64,000 nt of DNA from Streptococcus orisasini (GTDB lineage: Bacteria; Bacillota; Bacilli; Lactobacillales; Streptococcaceae), in contig NZ_BCLE01000029.1 in assembly GCF_001431045.1 (NCBI RefSeq), positions 1-64,000 on the forward strand. The letters are read 5' to 3'. Below the pieces are notes generated by a model. It searched no databases, had not been told where the DNA came from, and saw only the letters and a program-made list of their open reading frames with translations. Within the stretch, counting starts at the first letter, position 1, and each line of letters opens with the position of its first letter. Position numbers and translations under genes: made by a program. This document shows, one piece after another, positions 19,668 through 28,418 of the stretch.

Positions 19668-20981
19668 TTATGCTTGAAAACGAAGTCCCTTAGGAAAATA
19701 ATTCTTGAGGGTGTTGCCTGTCACTTTCGCAAAACCTAGGCCATTCCCATTCACAAGAATTTGATACCAGCCTTTTTTATAATTTTTAGAGAGAGGCAAG
19801 GTATTTCCTGAAACATAAATCTTAAACTGTTCTATATCAATTTCAATTGACTGTACTACTTCACTTTTTTTCAAAGCCACTCCTAAAGCAAAAGAAGGCT
19901 CAAAACGATTCTTTTTAAAAGTTCCTAAATGTAGCCCATTTCTAGCAATTTTTAGCCTAGATATATCAGGCAGCCCTTGCGGAAGTAAATAAAGTTGATC
20001 GCCAAAAGTCTGATACAGTCCTTCTAATTTAATTTTAATATTTTCTTTAGCAAAAGCTTGCCAAAGTTTTTGCTCTTTCTTGTTCAGCTGAGATTTTGCA
20101 AGTTTTGAAGATGCTAAAGGCTGAGCTGGTCTTTTATCCTGCAATTTAGCTACGAACTGGCCTTCGCCCTTAAAACGGTGAGGATACATTCGTGCAGCTT
20201 CAGGCATATCAATACCTTCAGCCATGCCGTTAATTTTTGGCACTTCTACCAGTTCCAAAAAATCATACTGTGACAGCAGCCAATTGACAACAGCCTCATT
20301 TTCTTCCGGAGCCCAAGTACAGGTCGAATAAACTAAGCTGCCGCCCGGAGTCAGCATTTTTACAGCTTCTCGCAGGATTTCCTTTTGAAGTTCAGCACAT
20401 TCTGTCGGATAATCCTCATGCCAATATTGCATGGCAGCCGGATCTTTCCGAAACATTCCTTCGCCTGAGCACGGCGCATCCAAAACGATTAGATCAAAGT
20501 AATGTTTAAAACTTTGAGCCAGTTTCTTAGGACTTTCGTTGGTAACCAGAACATTTCTGGCACCAAAACGCTCTACATTTTCAACAAGGGCTTTGCAGCG
20601 TTTTTTAGAAATCTCATTGCTGACCAGAATTCCCGTATTGTCCAGATAAGAAAGCAGGTGAGTGGTCTTCCCGCCCGGAGCTGCTGCTAAATCAAGCACC
20701 TTCATCCCCTTTGTGGGCGCTGCCACCTGAGCAACCATCTGAGCCGCCGGTTCTTGAGAATAAATTAAGCCTGAAACATGCTCCGCAGATTTCCCAGAAA
20801 CTTTGCCGTAATAACCCCAATCTGTATTAGGAATCGGATTTTCAAATGGAACTTGTCCATCTTTTAATGGATTGACCCGAAAAGCAGCCACTGCTTCTTC
20901 TTTGAAACTCGCGAAAAAGTTTTCAGCCTCGCTCCCCAAAATAGTGCGATATTTTTCTACAAATTTTTCAGGTAATGACAT
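19668..20981 (-). CDS. rsmF: 16S rRNA (cytosine-C5) methyltransferase, RsmF-like
   Basis: This 437-residue member of the NOL1/NOP2/Sun family has the SAM-binding motif LDLAAAPGGKTTHL. Both catalytic cysteines are present, in DAPCSGEGMFRKDP and STCTWAPEENE, which define RNA m5C methyltransferases. The C-terminal domain (about residues 290-437) is the RsmF/PUA-like tail found in Gram-positive homologues. The likely target is 16S rRNA; the exact cytosine cannot be told from sequence. It lies 92 bases upstream of pstS on the same strand. Confidence 0.9.
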   Translation of the reverse strand: MSLPEKFVEKYRTILGSEAENFFASFKEEAVAAFRVNPLKDGQVPFENPIPNTDWGYYGKVSGKSAEHVSGLIYSQEPAAQMVAQVAAPTKGMKVLDLAAAPGGKTTHLLSYLDNTGILVSNEISKKRCKALVENVERFGARNVLVTNESPKKLAQSFKHYFDLIVLDAPCSGEGMFRKDPAAMQYWHEDYPTECAELQKEILREAVKMLTPGGSLVYSTCTWAPEENEAVVNWLLSQYDFLELVEVPKINGMAEGIDMPEAARMYPHRFKGEGQFVAKLQDKRPAQPLASSKLAKSQLNKKEQKLWQAFAKENIKIKLEGLYQTFGDQLYLLPQGLPDISRLKIARNGLHLGTFKKNRFEPSFALGVALKKSEVVQSIEIDIEQFKIYVSGNTLPLSKNYKKGWYQILVNGNGLGFAKVTGNTLKNYFPKGLRFQA

Positions 20982-21035
20982 ATTATACTCTATTTTTGGT
21001 AATTTATGAAAGAAGATTGTCTAAACAGCTCTTGT

Positions 21036-21794
21036 TTATTTAATATATTTTTGAATTTCTTTTAATTTGGCTTTTGGAATAAACATGACCTTTTGCCGGG
21101 TTTTATAGTTGGGTTTTTGTCCATGCAGGTCAAGAATGGTGTATCCTAATTTTTCTCCCATGATACTGCCTGCAGCATAGTCCCAAGGCGCAATGTCAGA
21201 AAAATAGGCAATAAAGCGGCCTTCTAAAACACGGCAGATACTAAGGCCAGCACTGCCAATGCCCCGTATCCCCAGGGTCTGACGTCCTAAATTAGCTATT
21301 CCCATGACATTTTGAGCACACATGGCATTGTTTCCACCAATTAAAGAGCGATTTAAAGGCCTGTCACGAAAAGACGATAGAGGTTTGTTATTGGCCGTTA
21401 CTGCAAATTGGCCGCCGCCGCTGTAGAGAATATCTCTCATAACATCATAGATAAGACCGAATTGACCAACACCGTTTTCATAATAAGCAATCATAACTGC
21501 AAAATCGCAGCCCTGAACAACAAAATTAACTGTTCCGTCAATAGGATCTAAGACCCAGACAGAACCATCATTAATATCTGATACAAGATTATCTTCTTCT
21601 GCAAAAAAATGATCTTGGGGATAAGCGCTGTGAATTCGTTCAACCATCAATTTTTGAACACCCTTATCCAAGTCGGTCACCAAATCATCAAAGCGCGATT
21701 TTTCCTCAATCACCAAATCATGTGTCATATTATCGCGAATATAGCGCCCTGCTTCACAGATAAGTTCTTTTGCAAATTGAAATTTAGTTTCCAA
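21036..21794 (-). CDS. suhB: Inositol monophosphatase family protein (TTG start)
   Basis: This 252-residue Mg-dependent phosphatase has the family motifs [16 protein letters not shown] and WDYAAGSI, which supply the metal ligands. The start is inferred at TTG 21794, because AAAGGA lies about 9 bases upstream and the product then begins M-E-T-K-F like its homologues. The long open frame upstream overlaps the UPF0223 gene and is not used. The TTG overlaps the end of that gene by 11 bases, suggesting translational coupling. The substrate is unknown; inositol-1-phosphate or NADP-type phosphates are options. Confidence 0.88.
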   Translation of the reverse strand: METKFQFAKELICEAGRYIRDNMTHDLVIEEKSRFDDLVTDLDKGVQKLMVERIHSAYPQDHFFAEEDNLVSDINDGSVWVLDPIDGTVNFVVQGCDFAVMIAYYENGVGQFGLIYDVMRDILYSGGGQFAVTANNKPLSSFRDRPLNRSLIGGNNAMCAQNVMGIANLGRQTLGIRGIGSAGLSICRVLEGRFIAYFSDIAPWDYAAGSIMGEKLGYTILDLHGQKPNYKTRQKVMFIPKAKLKEIQKYIK

Positions 21795-22062
21795 GGGAGA
21801 TAAATCCTTTCTCTTTAGTCTTTGCTGCTTGAACCGCACGATAAACTGAATAACCGCTAACTTTTTCAAAGTCACGGTCAATTTGTTTTTCCTGTGACTT
21901 GCTGACAACAACCCTCTTATATTCTCTGTAGCCTTCCAAAAGACGGCTGACCTCAACCTTGCCTTCATAAGCTTTTTCGACTAAGTTTAAAAAAGAAAGC
22001 ACTGAGGTTATTTCTTCAGTGCTCCACGATAAATCCAAAGGATAAGAATAGTTTTTACTCAT
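21784..22062 (-). CDS. UPF0223 family protein
   Basis: This 92-residue protein begins [18 protein letters not shown] and matches the UPF0223 (YktA) family found beside suhB in streptococci. Its function is unknown. It is rich in charged residues and predicted to be helical. I start it at ATG 22062, after GGGAAG. It overlaps spxA1 by 8 bases and suhB by 11, so three genes are packed as one coupled unit. Confidence 0.85.
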   Translation of the reverse strand: MSKNYSYPLDLSWSTEEITSVLSFLNLVEKAYEGKVEVSRLLEGYREYKRVVVSKSQEKQIDRDFEKVSGYSVYRAVQAAKTKEKGFISLGN

Positions 22063-22468
22063 TTCTTCCCTCAATTTCTGCTTTAATCGTTGCCTGACGC
22101 AGTTCTTGTTTGCGGTAATCTCGTGGTAAAAAAGCTCGAATCTCATCTTCATTAAAACCAATCTGCATGCGCTTGTCATCCATAATAATCGGACGGCGAA
22201 GCAGGCTGGGATTTTTAGAAATAAGGTTAATTAGCTCAGAGACAGACAATTCATCCACATCAATATCTAACTTTTGAAAAACTTTTGATCGTGTTGAAAT
22301 AATGTCTTCTGTTCCGTTTTCTGTGTAGGAAAGAATTTTCAGTAAATCATCGCGGCTCAAAGGACTTGTGATGATATTGTGTTCCTTGAAGGCAACATCA
22401 TGTTTATTTAACCAAGCTCTTGCTTTGCGGCAGCTTGTACAGCTAGGTGATAAAAATAAGGTAATCAT
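22055..22468 (-). CDS. spxA1: Transcriptional regulator Spx (SpxA1 type)
   Basis: This 137-residue ArsC-like regulator has the redox-sensing CxxC at Cys10/Cys13 (PSCTSC) and the conserved LLRRPIIMD loop that contacts the RNA polymerase alpha subunit. Spx redirects polymerase to oxidative-stress genes. Streptococci carry two copies; synteny with UPF0223-suhB is that of spxA1 in S. mutans, the main oxidative-stress regulator. It is followed at once by UPF0223 and suhB. Confidence 0.92.
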   Translation of the reverse strand: MITLFLSPSCTSCRKARAWLNKHDVAFKEHNIITSPLSRDDLLKILSYTENGTEDIISTRSKVFQKLDIDVDELSVSELINLISKNPSLLRRPIIMDDKRMQIGFNEDEIRAFLPRDYRKQELRQATIKAEIEGRNE

Positions 22469-22524
22469 AACCTACCCCTTTATTCATACTCGTTTTTTAT
22501 TATACAAGATTTTAAGTGACTTGG

Positions 22525-23445
22525 CTATGCTTTTCCCCAATTTAGGGCAAATTCTTTATCTGTTTCAAGCTGCTTAACTAGATCATCAATGCCGTTAAAC
22601 TTGACCATTTCACGAATTTTATCCAGCCATAAAATTTCAATTGTTTCCCCGTAGATATCTCCGTCAAAATCAAAGATATTGGCTTCTAAGCGCAGCTCTG
22701 TTCCGCCAAAGGTAACATTTTTGCCGATACTGGTCATTGAACGGTAACGCTTCCCGCTCACTATGACATCCGCTACATAAACACCATCCGCTGGTAAATA
22801 GGTCCGATCAATAGGTGCTAGGTTGGCTGTCGGAAAACCAATCGTTCGTCCTCTGGCATCACCGTGTACAACAATTCCCCGTGTTGAAAATTCATAGCCT
22901 AAAAGATGGTTAACCTGAGCCACATCTCCTTGGCTGATTAGCTGACGGACTCTGGTTGAGCTGATTTTTTCATCTTGGTACTGAACTTCAGGAATCGTGA
23001 TAACCTGTCCTGAAAAATGCTGCTCAAGATAAGCTGAGTCCGTTTTGTCATGACCAAATTTATAATCAAAACCAACTACAATAGCTTTGGCTTTAAGTGT
23101 CTGAATGTAGTTAGTAATGAAGTCATCTGAACTGATTTTTGCAAAAGCTGAGGTAAAATCAGTCAGATAAAGATTATCAACGCCATATTCTTCAAACTTG
23201 GCATAGCGCTTTTCCGGATAATTAATATGATTGAGTAATTCTGGACTAAAGCGGGAGAAGGCTAGCTGAGGAGATTCGGAAAAAGTAAGAACCGTAATTT
23301 TCAGTTTTTTCTTTTTAGCTATCTTTTGAGCTGCCGCAAAAAGTTTTTGATGTCCCTTGTGAAGAGCATCAAAATAACCCAAAACCAAAACCGATGCTTC
23401 CTGGCAATCGATTTCCTCATGGCTGCGGATTTTAAAAATATTCAT
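22525..23445 (-). CDS. ribF: Bifunctional riboflavin kinase / FAD synthetase
   Basis: This 306-residue enzyme makes FMN from riboflavin and then FAD. The N-terminal nucleotidyltransferase domain has LGYFDALHKGHQKL, in which the HxGH-like motif reads HKGH, and STRVRQLI. The C-terminal kinase domain has RGRTIGFPTANL and GDIYGETIEI. The order truB-ribF is widespread in Gram-positive bacteria; the 27-base gap suggests one transcript. Confidence 0.94.
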   Translation of the reverse strand: MNIFKIRSHEEIDCQEASVLVLGYFDALHKGHQKLFAAAQKIAKKKKLKITVLTFSESPQLAFSRFSPELLNHINYPEKRYAKFEEYGVDNLYLTDFTSAFAKISSDDFITNYIQTLKAKAIVVGFDYKFGHDKTDSAYLEQHFSGQVITIPEVQYQDEKISSTRVRQLISQGDVAQVNHLLGYEFSTRGIVVHGDARGRTIGFPTANLAPIDRTYLPADGVYVADVIVSGKRYRSMTSIGKNVTFGGTELRLEANIFDFDGDIYGETIEILWLDKIREMVKFNGIDDLVKQLETDKEFALNWGKA

Positions 23446-23472
23446 GCTATATCATCTTTCTAAAAACATATT

Positions 23473-24354
23473 TTAAAGAAAAACTTTTTTAGGTTGATAA
23501 AAAGCTCCTCGTTTTTCCAAAACAGCAACGAGCCTGCCTTCATAAAAAGCGGCCAGCAAATTATCCTTCTGAGACAGTTCGATTCGTCTGCCGAAAGAAA
23601 TTTCTGTAGCTGCTTCCTTGCTTAGTTCAGTTCGAGGCAAAGACAAAATTCCATATTCAAGAGGCAAAAGGAAGGAGAAATCATCTGCAGCTGCTTTTTC
23701 AGCAATCTCATTCAAGGTTAGGGCATCACTCAGTTCTAAACCAGCTGAAGCTGTTCTTCTAAGAAAGGACATATGACTAGCATAACCGAGCCGAATCCCT
23801 AAATCAACAGCCAAAGTTCTAATATATGTCCCTTTGCTGCAGGAAACTTTAAAATCAAAGGAACAGCAGCCATCTTTAAAAATCAGAGGACTCGTGCGCT
23901 TGTATTCATAAACACTTACTTGGCGCTTGGGGCGCTCAACGGTTTCTCCGGCACGCGCGTATTCATAAAGTTTACGGCCATTAACCTTAACTGCCGAATA
24001 CATGGGGGCAAGCTGTTCAATGGAACCAAGAAAGCTTGCCATAGCCTTGTCAACTTCTGCTTCTGATAGACTAACATCAACCGGTGTTCTATCAACAATG
24101 TCACCACTGGCATCTTCGGTTGTCGTTGAAAAACCAAGAGTTACCTGTCCTTCATAAACTTTGCCGGACTCTGTCATATATTCCAAAACACGGGTTGCTT
24201 TACCTAAAGCAACTGGCAGTACTCCCACAACATCAGGATCCAAGGTGCCTCCGTGGCCAATCTTTTTTTCCTTCAGAATCTTTCGCAGTTTAAAAACTGC
24301 ATCGTGCGATGTCATTCCGGCTTCTTTTTTGAGATTAATAATTCCTGAAATCAT
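23473..24354 (-). CDS. truB: tRNA pseudouridine-55 synthase TruB
   Basis: This 293-residue enzyme makes the universal pseudouridine in the T-loop of tRNA. Catalytic Asp39 lies in GHGGTLDPD. Further TruB motifs are [12 protein letters not shown] and [12 protein letters not shown] start it at ATG 24354 ([13 protein letters not shown]), the conserved family N terminus. No Shine-Dalgarno sequence precedes it; a TGCTATAAT -10 ends only 7 bases before the ATG, so the mRNA may be leaderless. Confidence 0.93.
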   Translation of the reverse strand: MISGIINLKKEAGMTSHDAVFKLRKILKEKKIGHGGTLDPDVVGVLPVALGKATRVLEYMTESGKVYEGQVTLGFSTTTEDASGDIVDRTPVDVSLSEAEVDKAMASFLGSIEQLAPMYSAVKVNGRKLYEYARAGETVERPKRQVSVYEYKRTSPLIFKDGCCSFDFKVSCSKGTYIRTLAVDLGIRLGYASHMSFLRRTASAGLELSDALTLNEIAEKAAADDFSFLLPLEYGILSLPRTELSKEAATEISFGRRIELSQKDNLLAAFYEGRLVAVLEKRGAFYQPKKVFL

Positions 24355-24360
24355 AATTTT

Positions 24361-24371
24361 AATTATAGCAT
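24361..24371 (-). promoter_or_regulatory. truB promoter placed for a leaderless mRNA
   Basis: TGCTATAAT lies on the minus strand; seven bases (TAAAATT) separate it from the truB ATG. Transcription would begin at or next to the A of ATG. TTGTCC lies 19 bases upstream of the -10 as a poor -35. Confidence 0.6.
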
Positions 24372-24420
24372 AGATTCCCAAGGGATGGACAAAAGAAAAG
24401 CGAGAGTGAGTCAAAAATCA

Positions 24421-24468
24421 GTAGGGAGCGGGAAAGGCAGCCATGATTGCTGCATCATCACCCGCAAA
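24421..24468. repeat. Intergenic hairpin element, copy 1
   Basis: GCGGG pairs with CCCGC around an inner hairpin, GCAGC-catgatt-GCTGC. The left part (GGAGCGGGAAAGGCAGCC then ATGATTGCTG) resembles 51125-51151, downstream of the GlsB gene. Function unknown. Confidence 0.5.
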
Positions 24469-24508
24469 ACGGTGTAATCTCACAGAATAATGCGTTTCAA
24501 GAGCTTGG

Positions 24509-24535
24509 GAATAAAATCATCGCTTGATTTTATTC
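24509..24535. terminator. Perfect hairpin between truB and the two-component genes
   Basis: GAATAAAATCA (24509-24519) pairs perfectly with TGATTTTATTC (24525-24535) around a 5-base loop. It lies downstream of the lcrS stop codon on the minus strand. Termination of lcrRS is the likely role, though the U-tract is short. Confidence 0.55.
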
Positions 24536-24593
24536 TCTTCTGCCCTTTCACCGCAATAGCTTGATTCTTTCACCTATCTTTTAATTTTTAAAC

Positions 24594-25907
24594 CTACAAT
24601 TCATCTGTTAACGGCAAAGCAAGAGTCACCTTTAGACCTGGGTGATTATCCGAAAAGACAATCTCACCTTGATGAAGTTTTATGATTTGCTTAGTAATAA
24701 CTGTTCCCATGCCATGTGACTCATAATTAGCTGATTTTTGATTCAGTTCTGCAATTTTCGAGGCTGTAATATTTCCCTTATCTGCAAAGACAAGAAATAC
24801 CTTATTATCAAATAATTGATAGGTCAAATCAATCTGCTCAGAGCCGCTGTGCTTAATGCTGTTAAGCAAAAGATTTCGAAAAGCTCTCTCTAGCAAAGTT
24901 GCATTACCTCTTATCAGCACTGCGTCAGCAGGCAAGTCAAAATTAAGTCTGACTGTTTCATAATTATTAAGAATATCAGCAATTACTGTCCGCAAAACAG
25001 CTGCTAAATCAAGACTGACAAATTCAGAGTAATGTTTTTGGTTATCTAATAGATAACTTAGATTGAGGTTAGAAATGATTTCTTCCATGTTTTGAATCTG
25101 ATTTTCAATCTGCTCCGTTTGTTTTCCTCTGCCATACTGCTGCTCCAATTGGCTGGTATAGCCTGAAACCAGCATAAGCGGATTGCGTAAATCATGACTG
25201 ACTCCTCTAATCCACTGCTCCTTCATAATCTTGTTTTCTTCTAAAATACGGGAAGTCTTATTAAGAGCTGTCTTGATTTCGGAGAGATTGCCTTTTTCAT
25301 TGAGAGTAATACTTAGGCCCTGTGACAAAGAAGCAACTGCAGAAACAATTGGCTCCATTTCTTTTTTAATGCGCAGCTTTGAGCGGCTAAACAGAACAAA
25401 AATATATATAAAAATGATAGCTAAAAAAACAAGCCCTAAATTAAGAAAGTCCTGAATAAATCGCGTATTAGCATAAACACTATATTTTACTAAAGAATGC
25501 TTTTTAGGATAGCCAATAACTAAAATCTGCTGACCACGTACATAGGAGAAAACAGGGTAATCTTCTAAATACCACCGTGAAAATTTCACCAAATCAGTGT
25601 TAGTATAATGCCTTTTGAGCTGTTTAGGCAAATGATAAGATTGGACAATATTGCCATCCTGATTCAGCACCATAGCCCAAGTCTTTTGCCTGTTCATCTC
25701 TTTTTGGCTGCTTTTATTAAAATTGAAAGGATCCTGTTGACTTGATTGCACGATTTTAGTGTAAATCAATTCAGGTTTTTCCTTTCCATAGTGACTAAGA
25801 TAGATTGAAATAAACAAACCATAAACAAAAATCAATCCTATGAGCAAGGCAAAAGTTAACAAGACATACTTGGTCAATAGCTTGGTAAAAAATTTAACGG
25901 TATCCAT
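24594..25907 (-). CDS. lcrS: Sensor histidine kinase, LcrS/ScnK type
   Basis: This 437-residue kinase has transmembrane segments at about residues 13-37 and 155-173 and an extracytoplasmic sensor between them. H-box VSHDLRNPL carries His238, and the ATPase region includes LLLNSIKHSG (N-box). In S. mutans the syntenic LcrRS (also called ScnRK) pair governs nukacin-type lantibiotic resistance and oxidative stress. It follows the regulator gene directly (stop and ATG abut) and is divergent from the LctFEG-type transporter, which supports an immunity role. Confidence 0.85.
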   Translation of the reverse strand: MDTVKFFTKLLTKYVLLTFALLIGLIFVYGLFISIYLSHYGKEKPELIYTKIVQSSQQDPFNFNKSSQKEMNRQKTWAMVLNQDGNIVQSYHLPKQLKRHYTNTDLVKFSRWYLEDYPVFSYVRGQQILVIGYPKKHSLVKYSVYANTRFIQDFLNLGLVFLAIIFIYIFVLFSRSKLRIKKEMEPIVSAVASLSQGLSITLNEKGNLSEIKTALNKTSRILEENKIMKEQWIRGVSHDLRNPLMLVSGYTSQLEQQYGRGKQTEQIENQIQNMEEIISNLNLSYLLDNQKHYSEFVSLDLAAVLRTVIADILNNYETVRLNFDLPADAVLIRGNATLLERAFRNLLLNSIKHSGSEQIDLTYQLFDNKVFLVFADKGNITASKIAELNQKSANYESHGMGTVITKQIIKLHQGEIVFSDNHPGLKVTLALPLTDEL

Positions 25908-26597
25908 TTAATTCACCTTTAGTTTGTAACCCAAACCTTTAACTGTTACTAAACTTTCTGGTTTAGAAGGGTTAGCTTCAATTTTCTGTCTAATCTTACG
26001 AATATGAGCCATTAGCGTATTTTCATACCCTTGATATTGCAAGCCCCATACCTTCTCCAAGAGTTGTTCAAAGGTAACAATACGATTTTTATTATCATAT
26101 AGAACCTTAAGAATGCTGTATTCCTTAGCTGTCAGCTGAATTTCTAAATCTCCTTTAATAATCAGAGCTTGACTAAACTTCACCTGACAAGCAGGTAAAA
26201 CAAGGGTATCCTCATTTTCAGGATAGGCTCTTTTTAAAATAGAAAGAATTCGCAGCTCCAGCTCTCTTGGCCGAAAAGGCTTGACAATATAATCATCCGC
26301 TCCTAGCTCAAATCCTTGATATTGTTTTTCAATATCAGAAATTGCTGACAAAAACAAGACAGGAATTGTTGAAGTTTTACGGATGCCTTTTAGAACTTCA
26401 AAACCCGACCCTTCAGATAACATGATATCTAAAACGGCTAAGTCAAAGGATTTTTCTTCAAATTGTGCTAAAGCTTCTTTTTGCGACTGCACACTTGTCA
26501 AATTACGAAAACCTGCAATAGTCAAAGCTTCTTGTACCATTTCTAAAATTTCTGGATTGTCATCTAAAATTAAGATTTTTTTCTCTTTATAATTCAT
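25908..26597 (-). CDS. lcrR: Response regulator, LcrR/ScnR type
   Basis: This 229-residue OmpR-family regulator has receiver phospho-Asp57 (LAVLDIMLSEG) and a C-terminal winged helix ending in GLGYKLKVN. GAGGT lies ahead of the ATG. It is transcribed away from lctF, with a 172-base intergenic region that holds both promoters and repeats suited to OmpR-type binding. Its expected target is the lctFEG operon. Confidence 0.87.
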   Translation of the reverse strand: MNYKEKKILILDDNPEILEMVQEALTIAGFRNLTSVQSQKEALAQFEEKSFDLAVLDIMLSEGSGFEVLKGIRKTSTIPVLFLSAISDIEKQYQGFELGADDYIVKPFRPRELELRILSILKRAYPENEDTLVLPACQVKFSQALIIKGDLEIQLTAKEYSILKVLYDNKNRIVTFEQLLEKVWGLQYQGYENTLMAHIRKIRQKIEANPSKPESLVTVKGLGYKLKVN

Positions 26598-26617
26598 ACT
26601 GTTACCTCAACAAAATT

Positions 26618-26626
26618 AGTATAACA
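26618..26626 (-). promoter_or_regulatory. lcrR promoter
   Basis: On the minus strand TGTTATACT is an extended -10 about 20 bases before the lcrR start; GAGGT follows. No convincing -35 is seen. Confidence 0.5.
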
Positions 26627-26660
26627 CATCGCTTCCTTGCTCAGAGATTTCAAAGCAAAA

Positions 26661-26715
26661 ATTAAGGGAGAATTAAGGTAAGGAGCAGGTTAAGATAAAG
26701 AAACTTCACTATAAT
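26661..26715 (+). promoter_or_regulatory. lctFEG promoter with TTAAG direct repeats
   Basis: TATAAT is at 26710-26715. Upstream lie ATTAAG (26661-26666), GGAGA, ATTAAG (26672-26677), and a third TTAAG at 26690-26694. The first pair fits the streptococcal CiaR consensus NTTAAG-N5-WTTAAG exactly, and the 11-base period also suits LcrR as an OmpR-family protein. AAAGGAG follows before lctF. Confidence 0.6.
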
Positions 26716-26769
26716 GAAAGCATCAAAAAGACAAAGACATCGTCTTAAACAATTTAAAGGAGAAGCAAA

Positions 26770-27678
26770 ATGAACAATTATATCATTGAAACCGAGCAAT
26801 TAAGTAAGGATTTTTCAGGTGAACTAGCTGTTAATCAGCTATCTATTCATGTCAGAAAAAATGAAATTTACGGTTTCCTAGGACCCAATGGTGCTGGTAA
26901 GAGTACTGTCATGAAAATGCTCTTGGGCTTGCTGCAGCCAACACACGGCTCCATTAAACTTTTTAACAAAAATTTTAAGAGCAATCAAAATGCATTGCTT
27001 TCAAATGTGGGTTCCCTCATTGAAGAACCTTCTTATTATGCCAATCTGACCGGCTACGAAAATTTGCAAATCATTCAGCGTTTACTTAAACTCCCCAAGG
27101 AAAATATTGACAAGGTTTTGAAGATTGTCAAACTTTACGATCAAAAGGATAAGCTGGTTAAAAATTACTCACTGGGTATGAAACAGCGTCTGGGAATTGC
27201 CTTGGCCATTGTCAAATTTCCCAAACTTCTAATTCTAGATGAACCAACTAATGGACTGGATCCTGCTGGTATTCAGGAAATTCGCGAATTGATTAAATCT
27301 TTGCCCCAAAAATATGATATGACAGTCATTATTTCCAGCCATATTCTGTCAGAGATTGAACAGATGGCAACAACTGTCGGTATTATCAATAAAGGAAAAC
27401 TGCTTTTTGAAGGCCGTTTAGCTGATCTTGAAGAAGATGAAAAATATCTTTTTGAAACAAATGATGATGCAAGAGCTAAAAAAATGCTAATATCTAAAGG
27501 TTTTATTCTTGATGATGAAAAGGAATTGATTATCAATGATAAACGTAAGGCTAATATAGCTTTTGCTATCAGACTCTTGGTTAAAAATGATATTGATATT
27601 TACCAAGTTCGCATGGTTCGCAAATCATTGGAAGATGTCTTCCTTGATATGACAGGTCGCAAAGGAGGTGTCTCATAA
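26770..27678 (+). CDS. lctF: Lantibiotic immunity ABC transporter ATPase
   Basis: This 302-residue ATPase of the LanF family has Walker A GPNGAGKST (38-46), signature YSLGMKQRLGIA and Walker B LILDEPTNGLDP. The unusual signature and the E-loop type are those of bacteriocin-immunity and bacitracin-type exporters. With LctE and LctG it would expel lantibiotics from the membrane; the S. mutans LctFEG protects against nukacin ISK-1. No lantibiotic structural or modification gene is in the window, so it may be an orphan immunity system. Its stop shares one base with the lctE start. Confidence 0.88.
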   Translation: MNNYIIETEQLSKDFSGELAVNQLSIHVRKNEIYGFLGPNGAGKSTVMKMLLGLLQPTHGSIKLFNKNFKSNQNALLSNVGSLIEEPSYYANLTGYENLQIIQRLLKLPKENIDKVLKIVKLYDQKDKLVKNYSLGMKQRLGIALAIVKFPKLLILDEPTNGLDPAGIQEIRELIKSLPQKYDMTVIISSHILSEIEQMATTVGIINKGKLLFEGRLADLEEDEKYLFETNDDARAKKMLISKGFILDDEKELIINDKRKANIAFAIRLLVKNDIDIYQVRMVRKSLEDVFLDMTGRKGGVS

Positions 27679-28418
27679 TGCTCAATCTACGATTAGAATT
27701 TACCAAATTAAAAAGACGATCTTTCTTGCTGTCCTTGGTTGTCATTATTATCGTAGGATTGGTCTGGAGTGGTGTTGTTATCAATTATGAACTGGTTAAA
27801 ACGCATAGAAGCTATAATGCCATCTATGATATGGCCTACATGAACGACCTCATCCTACCGCTTTTTATTTCAGTTTTAGCTTCTAGGTTACTTGAACTGG
27901 AACACTTAGGCAAAACTTTTAAACTGCTGCAAACCAGCAACGAAAGTCCTTGGCAGCTTTTTAAGGCAAAGCTAACTTTGATGGCCATTTTTGCCTTTGT
28001 GGTCAGTTTGTTACAAACCATTTTTTTGAAATTTATCATTCAAGCTGCACAAATCAATGTAAGTTCTCTTCAATTAACTTTTTCTTTGCTGACAACTTTT
28101 TTAGTCTGTATTTTCTTATCCTGCCTCCATCTTTGCTTAGCCTTTATCTATCAAAAGCCAAGTGTGACGGTAGTGACAGGCTTAATTGGTGCTTTCTTAT
28201 CATTTGTCGGTATTAGCGCCTTGCCCTTGCCTATTCGTTTCTTTGTCCCTTGGCAATACTTCTCTATGATGGGAATGGCTAAGCGGATAACAGGTGCTCA
28301 CACATATCTTTTTCAATACGACAATAACTATCCCTTTAAATTAGTTGCTCTGCTGCTTATCATTCTTTTAGCTGTCTTTATCAGTAAAAGACTTATCAGA
28401 AAGGCAGATTTATTATGA
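27678..28418 (+). CDS. lctE: Lantibiotic immunity ABC transporter permease LctE-type
   Basis: This 246-residue integral membrane protein has about six hydrophobic segments and belongs to the ABC-2 immunity permeases (LanE/MutE). Its role comes from its place between lctF and lctG. The start ATG overlaps the lctF stop (TAATG), and its own stop overlaps the next gene (ATGA). AAAGGAGG lies just upstream, inside lctF. Confidence 0.85.
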   Translation: MLNLRLEFTKLKRRSFLLSLVVIIIVGLVWSGVVINYELVKTHRSYNAIYDMAYMNDLILPLFISVLASRLLELEHLGKTFKLLQTSNESPWQLFKAKLTLMAIFAFVVSLLQTIFLKFIIQAAQINVSSLQLTFSLLTTFLVCIFLSCLHLCLAFIYQKPSVTVVTGLIGAFLSFVGISALPLPIRFFVPWQYFSMMGMAKRITGAHTYLFQYDNNYPFKLVALLLIILLAVFISKRLIRKADLL

